Shown here piece by piece: positions 9,826 to 17,285 of a DNA stretch of 64,000 nucleotides (position 1 is its first letter; each line of letters begins with the position of its first letter). The notes below the pieces were generated by a model. The model did not search any database and had not been told where the DNA came from. It saw nothing but the letters and a program-made list of their open reading frames with translations. A program made the translations under genes and the position numbers. This DNA is from Flavobacterium sp. W4I14. Its GTDB lineage: Bacteria; Bacteroidota; Bacteroidia; Sphingobacteriales; Sphingobacteriaceae. Location: positions 3,410,001 through 3,474,000 of the forward strand of contig JAUSZU010000001.1 of assembly GCA_030817875.1 (NCBI GenBank), in the 5' to 3' direction.

Positions 9826-9936
9826 GTTTAGGTTAATTGTTTAAATTGATAGATTGTTAAAATGTTCTGATTTGATCTCTAGTTAACCGATTTAAACAAT
9901 TAACCGATTAAGCAATTAACCTATCTAAAATAGATT
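9826..9936. repeat. AT-rich degenerate repeat, right of the acetyltransferase gene
   Basis: It is built from GGTTAATTG, TTAACCGATT and CAATTAACC variants in both orientations. It is the same class as 9230-9316 and 4225-4320. Confidence 0.45.
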
Positions 9937-10014
9937 TATTATTTTGGCGTTATGTTTGCAGTACATAAATATCCAAATTTTTGGATACTTATGCTATCAC
10001 CTAACACACGTAAA

Positions 10015-10617
10015 ATGAAACAAAGATTATTAGTATGCCTTTTAACTGTTGGCCTTTTTGGCTGTGGAATAAACAGGCAGGCACAGCAGATAAAAGCCCT
10101 GGAAGACTGCACCTATAAAATTACAGGTATACAACAGGTATCGATCGCAGGTACAGATGTTAAAAAGTTAATGGACCAGCAAAGTTTTAGCTTAACCAGT
10201 TTGCCTGGGGTTGCATTGGGTTTGTTAAGAAAAGACATTCCTTTAAAAGCCAATCTGAATTTAGAAATAACCAACCCATCAAGCAATTTAGCGGCCATAA
10301 ACCAGTTCGAATATAAGATATTGGTTAATAACACCGATTTGGCAGAAGGCATTGTTAATCAAAATGTAAGCATTGCACAAGGGCAAACAGTTACTGTTCC
10401 TGTACAACTGGTAAGCAACATTTACGGGTTAGTATCTAATGGCAATGTTTTTAACGATATTATCAAGGCTGCTCAGAAAGGATCAGCTTCAAAAGATGAA
10501 AAATTAGGTTTATTAACCATTAAAATAAAACCAACCTTTATGCTGGGCAATACGCCTGTTAAATATCCAGGTTACATTACCATCAATAAAGATATCAGCA
10601 GTAAAATATTATTGTAA
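10015..10617 (+). CDS. LEA type 2 / WHy-domain lipoprotein
   Basis: From the ATG at 10015 the 200-residue protein begins MKQRLLVCLLTVGLFGCGIN, a lipoprotein signal with Cys17. I prefer this start to an upstream ATG at 9952, which would add 21 residues ahead of the signal. The body (about 60-190) looks like a single water-stress/hypersensitive-response (WHy, LEA_2) beta-sandwich, with IPLKANLNLEITNPSSNLAA and FEYKILVNNTDLAEG. Family proteins of this type are stress-associated; no enzyme activity is expected. It probably sits at the outer membrane facing the periplasm. A hairpin terminator follows at 10634-10670. Confidence 0.75.
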   Translation: MKQRLLVCLLTVGLFGCGINRQAQQIKALEDCTYKITGIQQVSIAGTDVKKLMDQQSFSLTSLPGVALGLLRKDIPLKANLNLEITNPSSNLAAINQFEYKILVNNTDLAEGIVNQNVSIAQGQTVTVPVQLVSNIYGLVSNGNVFNDIIKAAQKGSASKDEKLGLLTIKIKPTFMLGNTPVKYPGYITINKDISSKILL

Positions 10618-10633
10618 ATACCTTCACAAATAA

Positions 10634-10670
10634 AAATGCCCGCTTAACTAAATATGTTAAGCGGGCATTT
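10634..10670. terminator. Bidirectional intrinsic terminator
   Basis: A 15-bp perfect stem AAATGCCCGCTTAAC/GTTAAGCGGGCATTT with a 7-nt loop lies between two convergent genes. It has A and T runs on both sides, so it can end both transcripts. Confidence 0.9.
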
Positions 10671-10686
10671 TATTGAAAGGCTTTTA

Positions 10687-12285
10687 TTAAAATTTTTTAT
10701 CAGGCGTCATTACCATCCCCTTAAATCCTTTTGGATCTAACTTTTCATCTAATGCTCTTAGTTCTGCTACCGATAGTTTTGATGGCATTACTGTTGTTGT
10801 TGTACTTAAGCTAGCTGTTTTTGCAGCTGTAGTTACAAAATTCCCATTCTTGGCATACAGCAATGCGTAGGCCAATAAAGTCTCTGTTTCATCACCCCAA
10901 GCTTTGGTTAAATCTTCGGTTGATTCCTTATCAACCGTTAAACCTGAATAATAGCCACCAACACCAAGTTTATTTTTGGTTTCAAATTCTGGAATATACA
11001 TATCCACTTTATCTATTCTAATCGGGAAGAAACCTACAGGTTTACCATAAGTAGTTCTACCAATCAGTTTTACATCCATTACAGGCTTTAAACTGTTAAT
11101 GGTTAACTCGCTTGCCGAGGCTGTTGATCCAGTTACAATAAAATAAACCCTGTTTAATGTTAAACTGCCAGATTTTGCAAATTTCTCTATATTATCGGCA
11201 GCTGTTGGTGAATAATTTAAATCGGCATAAGTAGCATACTTTCCGTTTACACCTGTAGTAAAAGTCTGTAATTTACCGTCATCATCTAACAATGGTTGGT
11301 GTGCCAAAACGGAGGCTTTGCGCTGAGTACTAGTGATCGACTGTAAATAGTTATTGTAATAAGAAGTAAACATCGTATTACCTGTTTCTCCTGCAGGTGC
11401 TGCCAAATTGATTATCTGGGTAGCTGTTGAAACATAACCACCACCATTATAGCGTAAATCAATAATCAATTCACTTACCCCCTGGGTAGCAAAATTAGAA
11501 AAAACTGTATTTATAGCTGCAGAGGCATTATTGGTGAAACTATTGAATACAATGTAACCTACTTTCTTTGTTCCAACTGTATAAACATTGGTAAATAATA
11601 TCGGATTAACGGTATATAAGCTGCTAGATACAACAGCTGTTTTAGGGTTGCCTCCAATATCATTGAAAGCCAGCGTCACCGTTGCGTTTGTACCGAAAAT
11701 AGCACTGTTTAAGAAATTAACTGCATTTGGCCAGCTAAGATCTGTCCGTCCATTTACGCCGGTTATTCTACAGCCACGTGTTAAGCCCTGTTGCGCTGCA
11801 GGTGAGTTTGGATAAACGTATTTTACCCTAAGGTCTGTGTCGTTGTTATACTGAACAGAAAAACCGTAATCATTGGCTGAGCCATTTACATCTGCTTTAA
11901 GCGCCCCTGTTTTACCTGATGTAGCTGCAGTATAGTCGAAAAAAGAATATTTGGGTTCGCCTGGTGTGCCTACATATTCATACGGCTTTCCTGTTGCCGG
12001 ATCTAAAGAATATTGTGTCATAGCGTATAATTCAGCTTCATTCGAACTAAATCCACGCGGATTAAACACTTCATAAGTTGGTAGCGAAGTATTCCAATAA
12101 TAAAGTTCTTTACCGTATAAAAAGATAGAATCTTTAGTCAATTCATCCCGAGTTCCGGTAGGTGTAGTAACAACTGGTGGGGTTACAGGCTCATTGGGCA
12201 CAGGACTGCTCTTTTTGCAGCCGGCAATGGTCCCAAAGCTTAAAAAACCTAGCGCAACCAGGTAAAGGAATCTCTTATTTCTCAT
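10687..12285 (-). CDS. S41 family C-terminal-processing peptidase lipoprotein
   Basis: I choose the start at 12285 (MRNKRFLYLVALGFLSFGTI then AGC) because it gives a clean lipobox with Cys23; an in-frame ATG 14 codons upstream would bury it. The 532-residue protein has a PDZ-like domain (about 145-210, with VYPNSPAAQQGL). The S41 catalytic region follows: DLRYNGGG near 276-283, STASASE with the nucleophile Ser near 390, and the Lys in TYGKPVG near 415. It would cleave periplasmic proteins from their C-termini. The gene is monocistronic, with the convergent terminator at 10634-10670 as its 3' end. Confidence 0.92.
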   Translation of the reverse strand: MRNKRFLYLVALGFLSFGTIAGCKKSSPVPNEPVTPPVVTTPTGTRDELTKDSIFLYGKELYYWNTSLPTYEVFNPRGFSSNEAELYAMTQYSLDPATGKPYEYVGTPGEPKYSFFDYTAATSGKTGALKADVNGSANDYGFSVQYNNDTDLRVKYVYPNSPAAQQGLTRGCRITGVNGRTDLSWPNAVNFLNSAIFGTNATVTLAFNDIGGNPKTAVVSSSLYTVNPILFTNVYTVGTKKVGYIVFNSFTNNASAAINTVFSNFATQGVSELIIDLRYNGGGYVSTATQIINLAAPAGETGNTMFTSYYNNYLQSITSTQRKASVLAHQPLLDDDGKLQTFTTGVNGKYATYADLNYSPTAADNIEKFAKSGSLTLNRVYFIVTGSTASASELTINSLKPVMDVKLIGRTTYGKPVGFFPIRIDKVDMYIPEFETKNKLGVGGYYSGLTVDKESTEDLTKAWGDETETLLAYALLYAKNGNFVTTAAKTASLSTTTTVMPSKLSVAELRALDEKLDPKGFKGMVMTPDKKF

Positions 12286-12603
12286 GGAAATTATCGTAAC
12301 ATTATCTTTTATATACGTACTGGGCAAAGGTTATTTGTTCAGGAAGAAACTTTTGTCAACCAACAAACTAAATTTAATTCAAAATATTGTGCTCCTGTGC
12401 ATATGTATCAATGAATTACGTAAATCTACCGATTAAATTACTTTTCGCTGAGATATTTATTAAATTCAAAAAAAGATCTTCCAAAACAGCGCTGAGAATA
12501 AAGTCTTTATGCCCCCATAAATTGTCGCCTTTGCACCGCTTAAGTCAATCAAATCTTATGCAGATTTGTTATACTAAAATATCTGATTTAAAAACCAAGA
12601 ACC
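12286..12603. other. 318-bp divergent intergenic region
   Basis: It holds the promoters of the S41 peptidase and the SRPBCC gene. I see no gene and no clear consensus pair of -33 and -7 elements that I would assign. Confidence 0.4.
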
Positions 12604-13053
12604 ATGGAAAAGATCGAATTTAAAACCACAATTAACGCCACAGCAGAAAAAGTTTGGGATGCACTGTTTGGCGTAGAAACCTACCCCAAGTGGACAGCTG
12701 TTTTTGCAGAAGGATCGCGTGTAGAAACCGATTGGAAAAAAGGAAGCAAGGCCTTGTTTCTGGGTGATAACGGAGATGGAATGGTAGCTGTAATTCAAGA
12801 CAATATCCCTAACCGGTACATGTCTATCAAACACCTCGGCGAAATAAAAGACGGCAAGGAAGATCTCAGCGGGGATTGGGGCGAGACACTTGAGAATTAT
12901 ACCCTCAATGAAAAAGATGGCAAGACAGACCTCCTCATCGATATGGACATTAACAATGAATGGAAAGATTATTTCGAAAAAACCTGGCCAAAAGCGCTTG
13001 ATAAGGTTAAAGAACTAGCCGAGAAACGAAATGAATATCACGTAGAAACATAA
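12604..13053 (+). CDS. SRPBCC (START/AHSA1-like) domain protein
   Basis: The 149-residue protein is one SRPBCC domain: it starts MEKIEFKTTINATAEKVWDA, with the typical first strand and the W-D-A-L/F helix, and later has YTLNEKDGKTDLLIDMDI. The fold binds hydrophobic ligands in a deep cavity or acts as an Hsp90 co-chaperone-like domain. The ligand cannot be told. The C-terminal helix WPKALDKVKELAEKR is also family-like. It ends before a bidirectional terminator at 13075-13103. Confidence 0.85.
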   Translation: MEKIEFKTTINATAEKVWDALFGVETYPKWTAVFAEGSRVETDWKKGSKALFLGDNGDGMVAVIQDNIPNRYMSIKHLGEIKDGKEDLSGDWGETLENYTLNEKDGKTDLLIDMDINNEWKDYFEKTWPKALDKVKELAEKRNEYHVET

Positions 13054-13074
13054 TAAGCGCTAATCAAAACAAAA

Positions 13075-13103
13075 AAAAGCCTTACATTTCTGTAAGGCTT
13101 TTA
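13075..13103. terminator. Terminator shared by SRPBCC gene and tRNA-Phe
   Basis: A stem AAGCCTTACA/TGTAAGGCTT with a tetraloop is flanked by A8 on the left and T4 on the right. It can act for the plus-strand gene and for the minus-strand tRNA. Confidence 0.88.
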
Positions 13104-13111
13104 TTTTTAAG

Positions 13112-13184
13112 TGGTGCCACCTGGATTCGAACCAGGGACACAAGGATTTTCAGTCCTTTGCTCTACCGACTGAGCTATGGCACC
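13112..13184 (-). tRNA. tRNA-Phe (anticodon GAA), downstream copy
   Basis: The 73-nt gene has acceptor stem GGTGCCA/TGGCACC, D arm GCTC...GAGC, anticodon stem AAGGA/TCCTT with loop CTGAAAA (anticodon GAA), and T arm CCTGG TTCGAAT CCAGG with discriminator A. CCA is not encoded. It is identical in sequence to the copy at 13401-13473. Confidence 0.97.
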
Positions 13185-13198
13185 CCCTTTGGGGATTG

Positions 13199-13229
13199 CA
13201 AATGTAGCATTCTTTTTTTCAAATCCAAA
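13199..13229 (-). promoter_or_regulatory. Promoter of downstream tRNA-Phe
   Basis: On the minus strand there is TTTG, 19 bp, then TACATTTG, a perfect match to the Bacteroidota -33/-7 consensus. It ends 15 bp before the tRNA 5' end. Confidence 0.85.
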
Positions 13230-13365
13230 AAAGGATTTTAGATTTTATTCAGTTTTTTCCTTCAAATGTAGCTTTACCAAGGCCATCTTTTTGATAAGCA
13301 GGAAGATGGACGAAAAAAAAATTTTATTTCGGTTTAGGCATTCCTTTTTGAAATGACATAAAACT

Positions 13366-13395
13366 AAAAAAGCCTCTCATTTCTGAAAGGCTTTT
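13366..13395 (-). terminator. Terminator of upstream tRNA-Phe
   Basis: Read on the minus strand, AAAAGCCTTTC and GAGAGGCTTTT pair and are followed by a T run. It lies directly after the tRNA at 13401-13473 and before the second promoter, so the two tRNAs are separate transcription units. Confidence 0.85.
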
Positions 13396-13400
13396 GGAAG

Positions 13401-13473
13401 TGGTGCCACCTGGATTCGAACCAGGGACACAAGGATTTTCAGTCCTTTGCTCTACCGACTGAGCTATGGCACC
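13401..13473 (-). tRNA. tRNA-Phe (anticodon GAA), upstream copy
   Basis: Same 73-nt sequence and fold as the copy at 13112-13184, with anticodon GAA and discriminator A, no encoded CCA. The flanks are also duplicated: both copies have the same upstream sequence GATTGCAAATGTAGC and an AAGGCTTTT-type terminator. This indicates a tandem duplication of the whole unit of about 290 bp. Confidence 0.97.
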
Positions 13474-13488
13474 ATCCGTTTGGGATTG

Positions 13489-13518
13489 CAAATGTAGCGT
13501 TCTTTTTTCAAAAGCAAA
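13489..13518 (-). promoter_or_regulatory. Promoter of upstream tRNA-Phe
   Basis: On the minus strand there is TTTG, 18 bp, then TACATTTG, placed as in the other tRNA copy, 15 bp before the tRNA. Confidence 0.82.
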
Positions 13519-13701
13519 ACTTTTTTTCAATTATTTCATTGCTGCGCTGATTATCAATTAATTAATTTTTCACTTTTCTTAAAATAGGTCTTAATCATTG
13601 CTTAGAATGAGTACAAACAAACAATTTTATTATTTTTTTTATGCATGCATAGCAATTTATTTAGATTAATATCCTAATTTAGCATATCAATCTAATATTG
13701 C

Positions 13702-14997
13702 ATGGTAGCACAGATCCTTTTTCTAGTACTTACACTTGCAGCAATTGCGCTGTTTACAGTTAACCTGCGTAAAATAATTCGCAATATCCGTTTAGGAAAA
13801 CCGGTAGATCGACAAGATCAGCCACAAAAAAGATTAATGACCATGCTTCGCGTGGCATTTGGTCAGTCTAAAATGGTTGTCCGCCCTATCCCTGCCTTTC
13901 TCCACTTTTTTGTTTACATCGGTTTCGTAATCATTAACGTTGAAGTATTGGAGATCATGATTGATGGTCTATTCGGTACGCACCGTATTTTTAATGGCCT
14001 GGGTGGTTTATATAATTTCCTGATCGGCTCTTTCGAAATTCTGGCTTTTACCGTTTGGGTTTCGTGCGCTATTTTTCTTGTGCGCAGAAATATCCTAAAA
14101 CTTAAACGCTTTAGTGGTGTTGAGATGAAAAGCTGGCCAAAATCTGATGCCAATTACATCCTCATCACCGAGATTTTATTAATGAGCGCTTTCTTATTAA
14201 TGAACGCAGCCGATGCAAAATTACAGCTTTTGGGCGTCAGCCATTATGTTAATGCCGGTGCATTTCCAGTGAGTCAATATTTAATTAATATCCTGCCTTC
14301 ATCAGAAAGTGCCCTGGTTATCTTAGAACGCAGCTGCTGGTGGTTTCACATTATAGGCATACTGGCTTTCTTAAATTACCTGCCTTATTCGAAACATTTT
14401 CATATTCTTTTCGCCTTTCCAAACACCTACTTTTCTAATTTGGAACCTAAAGGTGAGTTTACAAATATGGCCTCAGTTACTAATGAAGTGAAAGCCATGC
14501 TCGATCCTTCTTTTGTTCCGGCGGAAACCGAACCCGGTAAATTTGGCGCCAAAGACGTAACCGACTTAAGTTGGGTAAACCTCATGAATGCTTATACCTG
14601 TACCGAGTGCGGAAGGTGTACTTCGGTATGTCCGGCAAATATTACTGGTAAACTTTTATCGCCGCGGAAAATTATGATGGATACCCGCGACCGCATTACC
14701 GAAGTGGGCCAAAATATTGATAAACATGGCGCTGATCATCAGGATGGAAAATCTTTATTGGATGACTACATCAGCAGAGAAGAAATTTGGGCCTGCACCA
14801 GTTGTAACGCCTGTGTAGAGGCCTGTCCAGTAAACATCGATCCATTACAGATTATTATGGAGCTTCGCCGTTTTGCCGTGATGGAAGAGTCGCAGGCACC
14901 AAGCAGCATTAACGCGATGATGGGAAATATTGAGAATAACCAGGCACCCTGGAAATACTCTCCGGCCGATCGTTTTAACTGGGCGCAAGAAAGCTAG
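13702..14997 (+). CDS. Membrane-anchored 4Fe-4S dicluster oxidoreductase subunit (HdrC/GlpC/NarI-like fusion)
   Basis: The 431-residue protein has about six hydrophobic segments in its first 240 residues, in the style of a NarI-like cytochrome b domain. A cytoplasmic part carries two 4Fe-4S motifs: CTECGRCTSVCP (Cys300, 303, 306, 310) and CTSCNACVEACP (Cys365, 368, 371, 375). Such proteins pass electrons between a soluble Fe-S partner and membrane quinone. The partner is the CCG-domain protein encoded next (79 bp downstream, same strand). The pair resembles HdrC/HdrB or GlpC-type modules; the electron donor is not evident. Confidence 0.9.
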   Translation: MVAQILFLVLTLAAIALFTVNLRKIIRNIRLGKPVDRQDQPQKRLMTMLRVAFGQSKMVVRPIPAFLHFFVYIGFVIINVEVLEIMIDGLFGTHRIFNGLGGLYNFLIGSFEILAFTVWVSCAIFLVRRNILKLKRFSGVEMKSWPKSDANYILITEILLMSAFLLMNAADAKLQLLGVSHYVNAGAFPVSQYLINILPSSESALVILERSCWWFHIIGILAFLNYLPYSKHFHILFAFPNTYFSNLEPKGEFTNMASVTNEVKAMLDPSFVPAETEPGKFGAKDVTDLSWVNLMNAYTCTECGRCTSVCPANITGKLLSPRKIMMDTRDRITEVGQNIDKHGADHQDGKSLLDDYISREEIWACTSCNACVEACPVNIDPLQIIMELRRFAVMEESQAPSSINAMMGNIENNQAPWKYSPADRFNWAQES

Positions 14998-15045
14998 CAA
15001 TTGAAAATTTCAGTTGACATTGAATTAAAACTATAATTACATCAG

Positions 15046-15074
15046 GTCTTGATACTTGATACTAGATACTAGAC
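15046..15074. repeat. Heptamer-phased repeat just before the CCG protein start
   Basis: GTC, TTGATAC, TTGATAC, TAGATAC, TAGAC follow one another, ending 2 nt before the ATG at 15077. The unit is 7 bp. Confidence 0.6.
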
Positions 15075-15076
15075 AA

Positions 15077-15865
15077 ATGGAATTTAAAGTCCCTACAATG
15101 GCCGAGTTGATGGCCGCAGGTGAAGAACCGGAAATATTATTTTGGGTTGGCTGTGCTGGAAGTTACGATGAAAGAGCGCAGAAAATTACCCGCGACATTT
15201 GCAAGATCTTACATCATGTAGGTATAAAATATGCTGTTTTAGGAACAGAAGAGAGCTGCACCGGAGATCCTGCTAAAAGAGCTGGTAACGAGTTTCTTTT
15301 CCAGATGCAGGCCATGACCAATATTGAGGTATTGAATGCTTACAACATCAAAAAAATTGTAACAGGCTGTCCACATTGCTTCAATACCATTAAAAATGAA
15401 TATCCGGGTTTAGGCGGCACTTACGAAGTGATTCACCATACGCAATTGATACAGGATCTGATTAACGAGGGCAAATTAAAAGCTGAAGGTGGCGAAAGTT
15501 TCAAAGGTAAAAAAATCACCTATCACGATCCATGTTATTTGGGCCGTGGAAATGGAATTTACGAAGCGCCTAGAAAAGCCCTGGAGGTACTTGATGCACA
15601 GCTGGTAGAAATGAAACGTTGCAAAAGCAACGGCTTATGCTGTGGTGCTGGAGGCGCACAGATGTTTAAAGAACCAGAAAAGGGAAATAAAGATATCAAT
15701 GTAGAACGCATTGATGAGGCTTTACAAACCAATCCGCAGGTTATTGCAGCAGGTTGCCCATTCTGTATGACCATGCTAAGCGACGGTATTAAACTAAAAG
15801 ATAAGGAACAGGAAGTTAAGGTATTGGATATTGCTGAAATTACAGCAAGGGCAAACGGCCTATAA
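15077..15865 (+). CDS. CCG-domain Fe-S protein (heterodisulfide reductase subunit B-like)
   Basis: I use the ATG at 15077 (MEFKVPTMAELMAAG, 262 residues); an in-frame upstream start at 15056 would lie inside a heptamer repeat. The protein has two cysteine-rich CCG-type domains. The first shows VGCAG, SCTGDP and TGCPHCF. The second shows PCYLGRGN, LCCGAGGAQM and AGCPFCM. In HdrB-like proteins these ligate unusual Fe-S clusters used in two-electron chemistry. It most likely works with the membrane Fe-S protein encoded just upstream. It ends at a terminator hairpin. Confidence 0.9.
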   Translation: MEFKVPTMAELMAAGEEPEILFWVGCAGSYDERAQKITRDICKILHHVGIKYAVLGTEESCTGDPAKRAGNEFLFQMQAMTNIEVLNAYNIKKIVTGCPHCFNTIKNEYPGLGGTYEVIHHTQLIQDLINEGKLKAEGGESFKGKKITYHDPCYLGRGNGIYEAPRKALEVLDAQLVEMKRCKSNGLCCGAGGAQMFKEPEKGNKDINVERIDEALQTNPQVIAAGCPFCMTMLSDGIKLKDKEQEVKVLDIAEITARANGL

Positions 15866-15884
15866 CCTTCGCTTTTAACTAACA

Positions 15885-15915
15885 AAAGCCTGAACATCGA
15901 TGATGCTCAGGCTTT
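15885..15915. terminator. Bidirectional intrinsic terminator
   Basis: A stem AAAGCCTGA/TCAGGCTTT with an inner CATC/GATG extension lies between the CCG protein stop and the convergent pmbA-like stop. Confidence 0.82.
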
Positions 15916-15939
15916 ATCATATTGTTAATTCTTGATTTG

Positions 15940-17277
15940 CTATACCGCGTCAGATAAAGAGGTGAAAGTAAAATCTCTTATTCTTAACGGAGGTAAAAGA
16001 TAGTTGGCTTCCGATTCGGCACTAACTGTTCTTTCGGCTATTCCGATTTCATCCAGATTATTCAACATAATAATTGGACTTTCATTGAAACGGAAATTTT
16101 TGACTGGAAACTTAATTTCCCCGTTTTCAATGTAAAAAGTACCATCCCTGGTCAACCCTGTCAGCAAAAGCGTTTGTGGATCTACCGTGCGGATGTACCA
16201 TAAACGTGTAACCAATATACCTTTTTCTGTTCCTTTGATCAGCTCTTCCAGCGTTTTTGTTCCGCCCTTCATAATGGCGCCACCTGGGAAGGGAATTGCT
16301 TTAATCCCGGTTTTTTGCGCCCAGTATCTCGAGCTGTATAAATTTTTAACTACCCCTTTTTCTATCCAGTTTACTTTCTGCTGTGGCCTTCCATCTCCAG
16401 ACCAAGTTGCAGTTGGCAGTTCAGGATTCCATGGGTCTGAATAAATATTTACCCTTTCATCCACCAGCTGCTCTCCCAATTTTGTCTTACCTCCGGTTTT
16501 GCTCATAAAGCTCCGTCCTTCATCGGCCTGTCTGGCATCCATCGAGAAGAATAGGTTTTCCAGCATCACCGCTACCGCAGTTGGTTCTAAAATAACGGTA
16601 TATTTTCCTGGCTCAATGGCTTTTGCCGTTACCGACGACATGGCCTTTTTGGCTGCGATAGCTGTATCGGCTTTTGCATTGAGTTTACTAAAATCATTGT
16701 ATCCCCTTGTGGCATAACCAGATCCTTTACCATCATCAGTTCTTACAGTAATATTAAAAGCTACATCAGTTGAAGTATTGTAGGCAAACAAACCTTTACT
16801 GTTCATCATTGCTGAACAGCCTATACTGTTGGATAAAAACCCTGCAGCATTCAACTTACTGTCTATAGCCTGTTTTAAACTGGCCTGTACTGCATCGGCT
16901 CTGTCTTTCGGGGTAACGGCTGCAGTAGCCGGAGAAAACGTTGGCGAATCGGCACCATACTCCTGCGGACCGAGAAAAGGCATAAATTCCGGATTTTCGG
17001 GTGCCAGCTGAGCAAGTTCTTCTGCCCTGCGCACTACTTTTTCCAATGAGGTATCATCAAATTCATTTATAGTGGCCGTACCCAGTTTTTTTCCGAAGGC
17101 AGAACTGACTACCAGGCTGTTCGCACTTATTCCCCCACTGGTTGATACCGAATTTCGGGCGTACCTTATATTACCGCTATCTGAGCAATTTAGGTTTACT
17201 TCACATTGTTCTGCTTTAGAGTAAGAAAGCACTTTAGTTAAAAGTGCCTTTGCTTCTGCTTTTGTTAAGATTGGCAT
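15940..17277 (-). CDS. TldD/PmbA family protein, PmbA (TldE) subunit
   Basis: The 445-residue protein matches the PmbA/TldE family in length and has family segments GISANSLVVSSAFGKKLGTA and IEKGVVKNLYSSRYWAQK. It lacks an HExxxH motif, as expected for the non-catalytic subunit. TldD and TldE form a heterodimeric metalloprotease that degrades unfolded peptides. The tldD gene is directly upstream, 8 bp away, so this is a coupled pair. It has no signal peptide, whereas its partner does; this is unusual for a heterodimer. Confidence 0.9.
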   Translation of the reverse strand: MPILTKAEAKALLTKVLSYSKAEQCEVNLNCSDSGNIRYARNSVSTSGGISANSLVVSSAFGKKLGTATINEFDDTSLEKVVRRAEELAQLAPENPEFMPFLGPQEYGADSPTFSPATAAVTPKDRADAVQASLKQAIDSKLNAAGFLSNSIGCSAMMNSKGLFAYNTSTDVAFNITVRTDDGKGSGYATRGYNDFSKLNAKADTAIAAKKAMSSVTAKAIEPGKYTVILEPTAVAVMLENLFFSMDARQADEGRSFMSKTGGKTKLGEQLVDERVNIYSDPWNPELPTATWSGDGRPQQKVNWIEKGVVKNLYSSRYWAQKTGIKAIPFPGGAIMKGGTKTLEELIKGTEKGILVTRLWYIRTVDPQTLLLTGLTRDGTFYIENGEIKFPVKNFRFNESPIIMLNNLDEIGIAERTVSAESEANYLLPPLRIRDFTFTSLSDAV

Positions 17278-17285
17278 AATTTCTA

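Noticed and set aside
12387..12623. Open frame of 78 codons before the SRPBCC gene
   Set aside because: It overlaps the SRPBCC start in another frame and has no recognisable features.
13324..13530. Minus-strand open frame through the tRNA-Phe
   Set aside because: It is a translation of tRNA and flanks.
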